From contig CM066312.1 in NCBI GenBank assembly GCA_033807775.1, positions 27,625,696-27,689,695 on the forward strand: a DNA stretch of 64,000 nucleotides, written 5' to 3'. Every line of letters starts with the position of its first letter. Within the stretch, counting starts at the first letter, position 1. Positions 44,309-56,442 of this stretch are shown one piece after another. Under the pieces are notes generated by a model, which saw nothing but the letters and a program-made list of their open reading frames with translations, made no database searches and had not been told where the DNA came from. Position numbers and translations under genes: made by a program. Source of the DNA: Saussurea involucrata. Lineage: Eukaryota; Streptophyta; Magnoliopsida; Asterales; Asteraceae.

Positions 44309-45145
44309 ATGACATACAACACAAACACAAACTATATAGATAATAGTTATCTTGCAAAACCTCCTCGATTCAGCAAAGATAACTTTAGTCTTTGGAAATA
44401 TTGAATGATGCTTTTTTTTGAAGGTATAGACCCTACTATGACTCACTATGTTGAAAATGGACCCTATGTTCCATTTATCATAGCTGCTGCAATTCCCGCT
44501 ATACCTGAAAGGCAGGTTGTAAAGGAACTCACCAAATGGTCTGATGAAGACAAGAAAAAGGTGGCCATTGATACCAAGCCTACATCAGTCATTTCTATGG
44601 CTCTACCTAACGAGGTTTATCACTTAGTCATGAATCTAAAAACTTCTAAAGCCATGTGGGACACAATCTGCGTTCAATATGAAGGTACATATGAAGTACA
44701 AGAATCCAGAAAGATAAATCTGGTAAGACAATATGAAAGTTTCATTTGTGGTAAGAACGAATCTTTGTAAGAAGTACATCAATGTTTTAATTGCTTATTT
44801 TTGATTTAAGAACTGTTGGTAGGACCTACTCTAATTCTAAGACCCTAACAAAATTCTTAGATTCTCTTCCTGAAGACTGGGACAGCTATACCTTGTGTTT
44901 TAAGCTTTAAAAGGATCTCAAGGATATTACCTTATACACTCTTTATGGCATTTTGCTCAATCATGATCAATCATGTCAGCTTAAGAAGAATCTTGTAAAA
45001 GATTCAAAAGATTCCAAAAGCACATCTGTCGCTTTAATATCTTCAGAGATGACTCCCACTCAGCGATCGTCTGTCACCATCCCTGAGTTGGAATCAGACT
45101 CTGATGACTTATCAGAAACTGATCTGTCAGAATTTGATGAGTCAC
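44309..45145 (+). pseudogene. gag: gag of element B, part 1
   Basis: The ATG at 44309 starts a gag clearly related to that of element A (KPPRFSKDNFSLWKY, then MMLFFEGIDPTM). TGA at 44402-44404 lies where element A has Arg, which fits a CGA-to-TGA change. More stops follow near 44768 and 44850-44910. The frame is cut at 45145 by element C inside an acidic SDDLSETDLSEFDESL segment. Confidence 0.85.
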
Positions 45146-45228
45146 TGTAACATCCGGATTTTTTTGACTTGGAACACTTTGGGAAAAAATAGCAAAAAAA
45201 TAGAGAAAGAAAGAAAGAGATATTTGAC

Positions 45229-45259
<31 letters not shown>

Positions 45260-47529
45260 AGATGGAGATGCAATGCTAGCTATTCATGGAAAGATTGAAG
45301 AAGATTATGTTTGTTGGTGGTTTATGATTCTTAGCAATTGAAAGGTATAATATCCCTAACTCTTTAATTTAAGGTTTCTCTAGTTATTGGGTGAAAATCT
45401 AGACTTCTGAGATATTATGATTTCGCTGATGCTAAAATTCTTTTTGGAAGTAATTTCTATAATAGTAAATGTTGGATTTGGTTAGCATTTTGCTTATAAA
45501 TTAAATTAAGGAATTTACTTATGTTGATAAGTTTATTTGGGGTTTAAGTGTTTCAAATATGAAAGTTTTAAATTTATAGTTTTTAGATGGATTAATTTAT
45601 GTGAAGTAAGACTTGAATAGTTTTAAATCCGTTGTGAGAGGTCCTTAATGAGTTGGAAAGTTTAATAGGTGGTCTAGATATTTTATTTAGAGTTCTTTCA
45701 TTGATTTCGTGGTTACACGTGTTTTATCTAGGTAGCAAGAGGTTTACGCAAGTTGGATGAAAACTAGGTTTAACGTAACCTAGCAAAGTGAGTTCAAGTT
45801 GCTTTGTGAAAATTTTGTACATGCCAAAAATGTCCATTTTGAAGTATTAAAGTGTTTTACTTGATGTTTATCAAATGTGTTGCTTACTTGAGGAATTTAC
45901 ATTCTAGATACATTTGATTTGTAAATACTGAAAAATGCTACTTATTTGGGGTCTTTGTACATTTTGATAAAGAAATCATGTTAATATGTTTTTGATGATT
46001 TAATTGTAAAATGAGGGTCATTTGACGTAAATGCACTTTTAGTTTATTTGGTTTTATAAAACGTGTCGAAAATGTATATTATTGAGTTATAATATATTTT
46101 GAAATTATAAAGGGTATAACTTCATTTCGAAAGAGCTTTATCACAACTCATAGTGGGTTTTTGAGTTAATCATATTTTGAGACATGTAATTGCATAAACG
46201 TTGGTTAAGTACATTTTAATGCTTATGATGACTTCTATTTTATAGTCAATGGTGTTGTCGAGCTATTGACTCGACTTTGATTTTAATGAGGCGTGTGAGA
46301 CATTTGTCCGGTTTAATTTTACTTTATGTCGGGCCTTTTGCCCAGTTTTAATAGCTCGAGATGGAGCTTTGGTTGTGTACGCATTTATTTGCATCTTATT
46401 TGGAGGTTACGTGTTTTGAATGCATTAGTTCATTCGTTTTGAGTCATGTAACGTTTTAGACTGTAATGCATTAGATCCATAGGCACATAAGTCAGTCTTT
46501 ATTTGATCGTCTATCTCTTTGTGCATGAGGAGTGGACTATTGGAACACATGGTTATATGCGTTAGGCCATGGGGCCACTAGCGAGTAGGCAATAAGGGAC
46601 ATTGAAGTCCTTGAGGGGTAACTCGTCTAGACTGGATAGGCAATATGGTCCCATAAGTACTTGAGGTGTAACTCGACGGAGTAGGCAATAAAGGCATGGG
46701 AAAGGTTTGAGGTTGTGATTTCGTTATGGCATGGGAACTAAGACCGGGACTTGAGGTGTAATCCAGTAACATCATTAGTGGCCTAACTTTATGTGCCCGC
46801 CACTTTCGATGGAATCGGGTCTCCCCCGTCACCGAAAGGTGTTATTTTTTGGGTAGTTACTTTATCCATATTTTCGGTGACGCTATTTATTTATATGAAA
46901 TATCTTCACGGTTTATTGGCAGAGTTCTATGCCTCATCCTATTTGGATGTTTTAAATATTGGAGTTTTGTCCACGTTTATATTTTTAGGATATTTAACGT
47001 CAAAGCACGTTTTGAGTGAGTTGGAGTTGAAATTCATTTTGGAAAACGCTTTATACATTTTGGGAACTTTTCTCATAGATTTTGTGTACGTTGGAAAATG
47101 AGTCATTTACATCCTTTCATAAACTCTTTTGGAAATCACGATTTATGTCGCAAACTTTCATTCTACAAATTATATAAATCATGTTATAAACTCTTGAGCT
47201 CACTAGGCGTTAGCCTAACCTTTTATTTGTCGGCATGTGCAACAGGTTCAGGTTGGGAGTAGTTCTAGTGACACTACGAAAAGTCGAGTGCTAGTAGTGT
47301 GCTCGAGAGGTGATTTGGTAGTGAAGTCTTCCACATTGAGTTTTGGGAATAACAATTGTACTTGAGTTAAGTGACACCCGATGTGAACTTAGCCTTTATA
47401 TTTAAGACTTGAGCTGTATGTATTGATTGAGGTATTTCCCGTATTGATTTATAGGGAGAAATCCTATTATTTTGGTTGTATTATCGAGAATTTTATTTAG
47501 TTGCTCTTTCCCAATTCGAGGGTGTTACA
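45146..47529 (+). repeat. 5' LTR of element C
   Basis: It is 2384 bp. It agrees with the 3' LTR apart from scattered substitutions and a gap: about 530 bp present at 50896-51428 in the 3' LTR are missing here, at the start of an (AT)n run near 45226. It shows the empty site for D at about 46158. Confidence 0.92.
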
Positions 47530-50500
47530 AGTTGGTATCAGAGTTTAAGTTTGAGAGAATTAGGTGTTGATTTTGGATACCTAGACTCAAACTAGCGTTC
47601 TTTTAAGTAAATGTAAGTGAGAGTGCAGCATTAGCCACTTTAAGATAGGATGTTTGGTGTACGATGGAGTCGCTAGAAACGAGAATCATGTCGAGAGTAG
47701 CAAGGATAATCATGTACGGTACCTTCATAATAACACATGGCCAGTGTTATGGTGAATCTACATGTTACATGTGTATGTTTGGACTGCTTTGATGTGATGA
47801 CCATTGGGGTATTGAATATTTTTTTATAAGCGAGTAGCCGTTAGAAGAGATTGATGATTATGACATTGTCGCTTGGTGTGACGGTTAGCATGATGATTAT
47901 ATTAAGTGGACCGTCACAAGTCAGAATAGTTGGTTAGATAAGAACCATAAGCTTATTGAATCGACCTTAATTCGAGAAGAAATTGTAATGTGAATCGAGG
48001 TAACTTCATATTATTGCCTTAAGATGTTTGAGCTTCGGATGACAATAGTGTGACTGGGGTAATTGAGGAGTGTGGTTTTCAGGCGTTGAGTGCCGACCAA
48101 ATTCATGCACGGAATATATATTTAAAATAAACTGCATCAATTGTTTCTTATGTTCCAAATCATAAATGTGGGTTATATTACAGAATCTTGGAAAACGTTT
48201 AGCACACACAAAATTCTAAACCATGATTTTAAACATGCATAAAATTATTTTATTGCATGTGGTTGCAAGCTTTGTTGAGACTTTATTTATTCTCTTTGTT
48301 GTCCAATGCTATTTTCGGATATTGTGATATCCGTATTTTAATGTTTTTTAGGGTCTCGGACAAGTAACTGCAATTTATGACCTTAACATTGGATCTCCTC
48401 CACATATGCTAAGGTTTTGGATGAAGAGTTATTTCCCATTGTCTTGGTGTTTGAGTTTTATCGAGTATTTTATTCCATGTCATTTTGTCGCTGAATCAGA
48501 AATTTTGGAAACTTGATTGTTGTGCAACCTTTACTTTGAGCTTTAAATGAACATGTTATATTGCACATGCTGATTTATAAATTGACGCAAAAGAGATTTG
48601 AGTCGAATTTTGAATACACGAGATCACTTGATTGCAAATGCTTATATGCGAAGTTTTATTATAACTTTATTTCTTGTTTAGCGGCTCATGGGACAAAAAA
48701 AAACTTGAAATGCTAATAATTCATTGTATCATGTGTGTTTGTGTATAGAATTTTATTGAGAGTTTAACCCATGTGCTTTTTTTGGTGTGAAATTTTTATG
48801 GTGTTCATCTACATAGTCTTCTCTTGAGCTTTGTATGAACGTGTATAGTTGCACATCATTTTGGTGCGTGAATTGATTAATTTGTAGGACACGAGTAAGT
48901 TACGATAGTACTAACAAGGATCGTTCTAGTGTTCTGTTTTGTACATTATCGTTTTTGTCGTCATTGTTTTGACAACATAAATTCATTTTATTGTTTGATT
49001 TTATGTGTGTGACATTTGTGGACACGTCACATGATTATCTAATAGTGGTAGTAAAAAAATACAAATGTGTGCGTAAAATAGTTATAAAGATTTTATGTTG
49101 TGTAAATCTTTTAAAATTGCAAGTAGGCGTAATTGTTGAGTCTTGTACTTGAAAAATAAAAACTTGAACTCTCTAGACCTACAGATATAAACCTTTTAAG
49201 GATTGTGTTGTATTTTAGGAATAGAAGAGTCCTTGGGAATTGAAACGTCGAATGCTCATGATTTGTAGTTGGTTTTGAATCTTGAGATTTCATCTTGAGA
49301 AGTCGATGCATGTTTAAAGTTGAGTTATTGGATTTATATGATATATTGGTTATTAAAGAAGCATTTTTGTCGTTTTGTCTATGGGTTGAAATTTATATTT
49401 TAATATTTTTCCTTTGGGTCAATTGGAATTAAGGGACAACCCGATTGACATCAGGTTGTATGTTAGTGGCGTGCCTTCTTGGTGGGTCTTCCTGAATGAA
49501 GAAGATTATGGAACTCGTTCATTAGAGTTGTATAGTTTTGGGTTTCTAGTGCACATGTTAGGTGTCAACTTTAAGTCGATACTAGGGATCCACATAGTGC
49601 AAGTCAAGGAGGAGGTACTAGTTGGCATAACCATGTTTGTGGTACGGTCATTCCAGGATATTAGGAATCGACTTTTGATTTTGGAGGTCAATGACCATTG
49701 GAGTAGTCGTGAGTATTTTCATTGACCCTAAGAAACACTTGCATATAAGTGATAACTTTAAAGAGATTAGATGTTGATAAATAAGTATTGATGATAAATA
49801 AATTCTTGACTGGTAAGGATTTTACCAATTTGATGATCGATATTTGAATGTATTATGGGAGTTGTGCAATCGATGAGTTTAGGGATAATCAACTCTTTAT
49901 AGAGTCTATTGGTATGTTCACGGATGGAACATTGATCTATGGCATTAATGGTTTGATTATGGACTTTTGGAAAATCTTGTGGTTGGTGTGCATTGTGACG
50001 GTTTAGAGTGCCTATTCAATTATGTTGAACCCGACCGATATAGTAATTAAGGATTTCATCGAAAGAATATCGAAAGAAATATATACTTTCTCTTGCGGTG
50101 GTGAAATTTCGAGGAAAATTATGGTTGATCATACCTACCGTTAGTTTTCGTAGAATTATTTGTTCAAGAATGTGAATATTCATGGGGACAGAATTATATG
50201 AAAATATTTGAAGTAGATAGTAAGTGAAAATTTATTTCATTTAGATGATTATACTAGTTGGGGTTGTATGTTAGTAAAATAGTGGCAACTGAAGAATTGT
50301 TCAAGATCGGGTATATGGATTCCTTAGCAATCGGGTAAAGTAATCAATGTAATGAGTGCCTTGAAATAAAATGAGTAAAGCCGATTATGGTTGGCTCAAT
50401 TTTGCAAGAATAATCGTAACTAAGGGCAAGGAGAGCATAACACAACTTGACCAAAGGGTGAGTATAAGCATTTAAGAGTAATTTGATTAAGGGCAACATT

Positions 50501-50804
50501 TGGTAATTGAATAGTCGAGGTCGTAAGTTACTCTTGATGTGGTATAAGTCACCTAAGGTCGAGAGTCAACCGAGATCATATTGTTAAAAAGGTGCTTCAA
50601 CAACATTTAATGTTCACTTATAGTAATGGTGTAACGCATTGAGATTGAGAGTTGGAGATTGGAACTCTATTATCTTGGTTTAACTATTGCAAGAAATAAT
50701 CGAGCTTTATTTGGGAACCGAGCAAGTATGACGAGTGTGGTATTCAAATGTTTTATCGACGAGTTAGATTTCGAGGACGAAATCTCTTTTAAGGTTGGGA
50801 GGAT
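47530..50804 (+). other. Internal region of element C, non-coding
   Basis: The primer binding site is at 47533-47543 and the polypurine tract at 50791-50804. The longest frame (49414-49725, 103 codons) has no recognisable motif. Stops are frequent in all frames, so no gag-pol is present. This fits a large non-autonomous derivative. Confidence 0.75.
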
Positions 50805-51120
50805 TGTAACATCCGGATTTTTTTGACTTGGAACACTTGGGAAAACAAATAGCAAAAAAAAATTAGAGAAAGAAAGAAAGAGATATTTGACATTCTGCGA
50901 CGTTTTGCCGTTCCGATCATATATCACGCGTCCAAGTCCGATTTAATTGATTCAAGATCCTTTGAGAATTTAACACATATAATTATAATTTTTGTGTTTT
51001 GCGTTTTTGCAAATTTGATTCTCGTAAGACCTGAAACCAATGCTGAAGTTGGACGAAATGTTGAATCTGTTGGAAAGTGGATTAAAGAATTAAAATTAAA
51101 AGAGTTATTTAGTCAGATAA

Positions 51121-51338
51121 GGAGTCGTGGCACGGTGGTAGAGTTGCTCATCTACATGCTGTTGGTCTCGAGCTTGAATCTTGCAGGCAACAATTTTCAA
51201 TATATTTTTTGGTAAGGATTAAATCTCAGTCCATTATGGTAGCATTCCAGTAAGGCTAGCCCAATCCATCTCTAGTCCAATCTCTAATGTGTGAGGCTAG
51301 CCTAATTCATCTTTAGGGCATCCATTTTTTTTTTACAA
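51121..51338 (+). mobile_element. Candidate tRNA-derived SINE
   Basis: TGGCACGGTGG (51128-51138) resembles the Pol III A box. GCTTGAATC (51172-51180) resembles the B box, about 34 bases later. An unrelated body follows, and then a T run (51327-51337). This is the usual plan of a plant SINE. AAAAGAG occurs near both ends, but a target duplication is not secure. The segment lies in the part of the LTR missing from the 5' copy. Confidence 0.4.
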
Positions 51339-51429
51339 AAGAGGAGCAGCAACAAGAAAGAAAGACATCAGTTGTCATATTGAAGAAAGAAAGAAGAGCA
51401 GCATCGGCTGCTATGGATCTTTTACTAGG

Positions 51430-51460
<31 letters not shown>

Positions 51461-52358
51461 AGATGGAGATGCAATGCTAGCTATTTATGGAAAGATTGAA
51501 GAAGATTATGTTTGTTGGTGGTTTATGATTCTTAGCAATTGAAAGGTATAATATCCCTAACTCTTTAATTTAAGGTTTCTCTAGTTATTGGGTGAAAATC
51601 TAGACTTCTGAGATATTATGATTTCGATGATGTTAAAATTCTTTTTGGAAGTAATTTCTATAATAGTAAATGTTGGATTTGGTTAGCATTTTGCTTATAA
51701 ATTAAATTAAGGAATTTACTTATGTTGATAAGTTTATTTGGGGTTTAAGTGTTTCAAATATGAAAGTTTTAAATTTATAGTTTTTAGATGGATTAATTTA
51801 TGTGAAGTAAGACTTGAATAGTTTTAAATCCGTTGTGAGAGGTCCTTAATGAGTTGGAAAGTTTAATAGGTGGTCTAGATATTTTATTTAGAGTTCTTTC
51901 ATTGATTTCGTGGTTACACGTGTTTTATCTAGGTAGCAAGAAGTTTACGCAAGTTGGATGAAAACTAGGTTTAACGTAACCTAGCAAGGTGAGTTCAAGT
52001 TGCTTTGTGAAAATTTTGTACATGCCAAAAATGTCCATTTTGAAGTATTAAAGTGTTTTACTTGATGTTTATCAAATGTGTTGCTTACTTGAGGAATTTA
52101 CATTCTAGATACATTTGATTTGTAAATACTGAAAAATGATACTTATTTGGGGTCTTTGTACATTTTGATAAAGAAATCATGTTAATATGTTTTTGATGAT
52201 TTAATTGTAAAATGAGGGTCATTTGACGTAAATGCACTTTTAGTTTATTTGGTTTTATAAAACGTGTCGAAAATGTATATTATTGAGTTATAATATATTT
52301 TGAAATTATAAAGGGTATAACTTCATTTCGAAAGAGCTTTATCACAACTCATAGTGGG

Positions 52359-54371
52359 TGTAATACCCCGGGTAAGTTCGTTAGTTAAATGTTAGTTCCG
52401 TTAAATTTGAGAATAGCATACTTGTTCATCAAAGGGTTATTAGTTTTGACTCTAAGTGGAAAAGAGAATGGAAGGATGATCTTATTTTTTTAGATAGTAG
52501 AATATATGGTTTTGATGGAATTTGATGTAATAGTGAAAACTAAGTATTCATACCTTTTTGCTTAAACCGAATTCCGGGACGGAATTCTTTTAAGGGGGAG
52601 ATGATGTAATACCCCGGGTAAGTTCGTTAGTTAAATGTTAGTTCCGTTAAATTTATTTAACTTTATATTTAATGTTTAGGGTAAGTTTGGGTTAAATTAG
52701 GAGTTAAGGGTGTTTTGGGTCATTATTGGATAGTTTAGGGTTTAGAGGGTAATTATTGGTTAGATATTATCCCTTGGTAATCAGATAATTCACAAACAAC
52801 AGAAACTCAGATATTATCCTAAGGTGTGTGTGTGTGTTTGGAGGCAAGAAGGAGAAAAGAAGAGAAAGCTAGGTTAAGGCATCAATTGGTGCACTTGGAA
52901 CTGAATTCAGGTATGTTTCCTTTACAAATTATGTGTGTAATTGCTATTAGGTAGTTTCTATCGGAGTAGAATAACCGATTTCATATCTAGGGTTAATTCA
53001 GTCGATTTCTGGGCTGAAGTTATGCAAACAGACAGAGGTTTCCGGATAGGATGAAGGTATCCGGGTAGTATTGTTGATAGTATCCGGGTAGTTTGTGGGT
53101 GGTGTCCGGTTAATGTTCTAAAGGTGTCCGGACGGGTTCTTTATCCGGGTAAGTTCTATTTTCTTTAAGTTTTCCAGATGAAACGAGATACCGGATACTG
53201 TCCGGATTACTTTGGTGTCCGGATGACGTCCGGATTGTATAGGTTGTCCGGAAAAGTTACGCTGTTCGGAAAAGTTGTGTTGTCCGGATAATTTGAGGTA
53301 TCCGGATACTTTTGCTGTTTGGTCATTTTGGAGAATTTAAACACTTTTGAGTATCCAGTAACCTGTGTTTTGTTAATTCTTAGATAGAATATGAATGAGG
53401 ACTAAAATACTATGGACTTGACTTAAGTTCGGGCTTGGGGAAGACAATTGAGGATAAGAGTTAGATAGAGTTATCTAAAGCTCTTAGTCCTAGTAAGCCC
53501 TATGTGTTCAAAGTGGTAAAGCAATACTTGTATATGATTGTTTCAGATTCTGTGAAATTGAAGTGAAGCTGAATTCTTTGAGAAAAGCTTGGAGAACATT
53601 TTGATAAGACAAACAAGTGAGTTTCACTTTTAAAACGTTTTCAACTGGGATACATATATATATGTGATATATATATATATATGAGATGGATATGTATGGA
53701 TTGGATATGTGATATATGGTGTGATTACGTGTTTATGATTGAGATGGATATGTGATTAGAATGTAATGAAAGGTTTATAAAAGACAATATGATATATTGG
53801 TACATATATATATATATATATATATATTGTATTTATCTGTGCATTACACTACCCGAAAATACGTTAGCCGAAACTATAGTCGGCGGTGTTTGCTGTAGTT
53901 GTTGTACAACGGTGTTGCTGTAGTTGTTGTACAGTGGATTAGTTGGCTCGCAACCAACTAACATGGCCAGGAGAAATGAGAATGAGAAAGAGGATGAGTT
54001 GAACACAGTGCACGAGTCTTGATTGGTATTTAATTACGTGTGATATATGTGTGTTTATATAAAGGATTTTATATAAATGGGTTTTATAATGATTTTGAAA
54101 TGACAGGGATTATCTCACTAGACCGTTTGGTTTAACCCTCATTTTGTTTTCAAAAATATGTATTCCAGGTCGAGGAAATTATAGCGGCAAAGGAAAGGAT
54201 AAAGAGTAGGACACTTTTGATGACTGATGTTGATTAGGAAGCTTTTATGTATTTTGTAGTTTCGAGACTATGGGACCGTATGTGAATTATTATGTAATTT
54301 TCTTTTATGAAAGTAACGATGTTATGCAATATATGTTATTTGTTGTATGTTTGGGAAACCGGGTTGTTACA
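52359..54371 (+). mobile_element. Element D: internally deleted Tekay/Del-like gypsy element
   Basis: It begins TGTAATACCCCGGG and ends GGGTTGTTACA, with target GTGGG duplicated (52354-52358 and 54372-54376). Only the first 50 bases of the 5' LTR remain. They are joined to about 200 bases ending in TTTTAAGGGGGAGATGA, the polypurine tract, and then a full 3' LTR (52605-54371, 1767 bp). The LTR is the same family as that of element E. The 5' LTR of C shows the empty target. Confidence 0.85.
52605..54371 (+). repeat. 3' LTR of element D
   Basis: It is 1767 bp. About 53040-53310 is dense in TCCGGAT/ATCCGG words in both orientations. A run of GT repeats lies near 52823 where element E has CA repeats on the opposite strand. 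Confidence 0.85.
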
Positions 54372-55754
54372 GTGGGTTTTTGAGTTAATCATATTTTGGA
54401 ACATGTAATTGCATAAACGTTGGTTAAATACATTTTAATGCTTATGATGACTTCTATTTTATAGTCAATGGTGTTGTCGAGCTATTGACTCGACTTTGAT
54501 TTTTATGAGGCGTGTGAGACATGTGTCCGGTTTAATTTTACTTTATGTCGGGTCTTTTGCCCTGTTTTAATAGCTCGAGATGGAGCTTTGGTTGTGTACG
54601 CATTTATTTGCATCTTATTTGGAGGTTACATGTTTTGAATGCATTAGTTCATTCGTTTTGAGTCATGTAACGTTTTAGACTGTAATGCATTGGATCCATA
54701 GGCACGTAAGTCAGTCTTTATTTGATGGTCTATCTCTTTGTGCACTAGGAGTGGACTATTGGAACGCATGGTTATATGCGTTAGGCCGTGGGGCCACTAG
54801 TGAGTAGGTAATAAGGGACATTGAAGTCCTTGAGGTGTAACTCGTGTAGACTGGATAGACAATATGGTCCCATAAGTCCTTGAGGTGTAACTCGACGGAG
54901 TAGGCAATACAGACATCAGAAAGGTTTGAGGGTGTGATGTCTTTATGGCATGGGAACAAAGACCGGGACTTGAGGTGTAATCCCGTAACATCATAAGTGG
55001 CCTAACTTTATGTGCCCACCACTTTCGATGGAATCAGGTCTCCTTCGTCACCGAAAGGTGTTATTTTTTGGGTAGTTACTTTATCCATATTTTCGGTGAC
55101 GCTATTTATTTATATGAAATGTATTCACGATTTATTGGCAGAGTTCTATGCCTCATCCTATTTGGATGTTTTAAATATTGGAGTTTTGTCCACGTTTATA
55201 TTTTTGGGATATTTAACGTCAAAGCACGTTTTGAGTGAGTTGGAGTTGAAATTCTTTTTGGAAAACGCTTTATACATTTTGGGAACTTTTCTCATAGATT
55301 TTGTGTATGTTGGAAAATGAGTCGTTTACATCCTTTCATAAACGCTTTTGGAAATCACGATTTATGTCGCAAACTTTCATTCTACAAATTATATAAATCA
55401 TGTTATAAACTCTTGAACTCACTAGGCGTTAGTCTAACCTTTTTATTTGTCGGCATGTGCAACAGGTTCAGGTTGGGAGTAGTTCTAGTGACACTACGAA
55501 AAGTCGAGTGCTAGTAGTATGCTCGAGAGGTGATTTGGTAGTGAAGTCTTCCGCATTGAGTTTTGGGAATAACAATTGTACTTGAGTTAAGTGACACCCA
55601 ATGTGAACTTAGCCTTTGTATTTAAGACTTGAGTTGTATGTATTTATTGAGGTATTTCCCGTATTGATTTATAGGGAGAAATCCTATTATTTTAGTTGTA
55701 TTATCGAGAATTTTATTTAGTTGCTCTTTCCCAATTCGAGGGTGTTACAGTCAC

Positions 55755-55854
55755 TAACACTCTTGACAAACTCCTTCGAAGATTTGCAAGAGAGAGCAAT
55801 TTCAAAAGAAATAAACCTCTTGTTATCACTGACAAGCCTAAATCAACTCATGTT
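55755..55854 (+). pseudogene. gag: gag of element B, part 2
   Basis: This is a short continuation of the gag frame between the end of C and the LINE. Joined across C, the DNA reads on without loss. The last nine bases ACTCATGTT are the LINE target. Confidence 0.65.
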
Positions 55855-56433
55855 CCTCCTGACTTACTGTGTTCCCTTTGTGGCTTGTGCAATGATTCGC
55901 ATGACCATCTGTTCTTCTTATGCTCTTTTTCGGTGAGAGTGTGGCATGGTGTTAAAGGAAGAGATGTTATTGTATGTCTTTCCTGACGATTGGACGACTA
56001 TTCAGGGGCGCCTTGCGGCTATGGGGGGTTATCCGTGTCGTCTGATGCATCGTCTACTTCTTGCGGCTTCGGTGTACTTTATCTGGCAGGAGCGGAATAG
56101 AAGAATTTTTACGGGCCAAAGACGTACGGTGGAAGAGATCCTTAATGAGATTAAGGATGTTGTTTTATTGCGGCTGGCTTGGAGGCAGAGGATTAAAGTT
56201 ACGGCTTCTCATGATGATGGGTGACTGCTATTTCTTTTTTGGTTTTGTGTTGTCTTGTGGTCTCTTTTGTAAGAGTCTTGGTGCTTTGTCTCTTTGTCTT
56301 TTCTGGTTGTTGGTTGCTGGTCTTGGGATTTTGTCCAGAGCTAGCTCGTATTAGGCTTGTTTTGCCTTGAACGCTTTGTTGGTTGTTTTTTTTGTTTTAA
56401 TATATCTGCCTGGAGTTTTTCCTCTAAAAAAAA
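55855..56433 (+). mobile_element. 5'-truncated L1-type LINE tail with zf-RVT domain
   Basis: The piece encodes the zinc-binding end of a plant LINE reverse transcriptase: LCSLCGLCNDSHDHLFFLC, then VWHGV, and after a frameshift near 55950 FIWQERNRRIF and EEILNEIKD. It ends in about 300 bases of 3' UTR and a nine-A tail (56426-56434). ACTCATGTT is repeated at both ends (55846-55854 and 56434-56442), a typical target duplication. It has inserted in the gag of element B. Confidence 0.85.
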
Positions 56434-56442
56434 ACTCATGTT

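Larger units (their letters stand above)
45146..55749 (+). mobile_element. Element C: large-LTR retrotransposon without recognisable genes
   Basis: TGTAACATCC starts the element and GGTGTTACA ends it; the target GTCAC is duplicated perfectly (45141-45145 and 55750-55754). The 5' LTR is 45146-47529, the internal part 47530-50804, and the 3' LTR 50805-55749 including nested D. The primer site TGGTATCAGAG and purine tract AAGGTTGGGAGGAT are in place. The GAGGACGAAATCTCTTTTAAG string before the tract resembles Tekay/Del gypsy elements, so it is probably a non-autonomous gypsy relative (LARD-like). I found no gag or pol motifs in its 3.3-kb interior. Confidence 0.88.
50805..55749 (+). repeat. 3' LTR of element C (with nested D)
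   Basis: The LTR is 4945 bp including D (52359-54371). Without D and the segment absent from the 5' LTR, it is about the 5' LTR length. It ends GGTGTTACA, followed by the GTCAC target copy. Confidence 0.9.

Noticed and set aside
46793..47101. 102-codon hydrophobic frame kept in both LTRs of element C (also 55012-55320)
   Set aside because: It begins with GTG and lies in an LTR. Its conservation reflects LTR identity, not selection.
49414..49725. 103-codon frame in the interior of element C
   Set aside because: It shows no recognisable motif, has an overlapping frame on the other strand, and its surroundings are non-coding.
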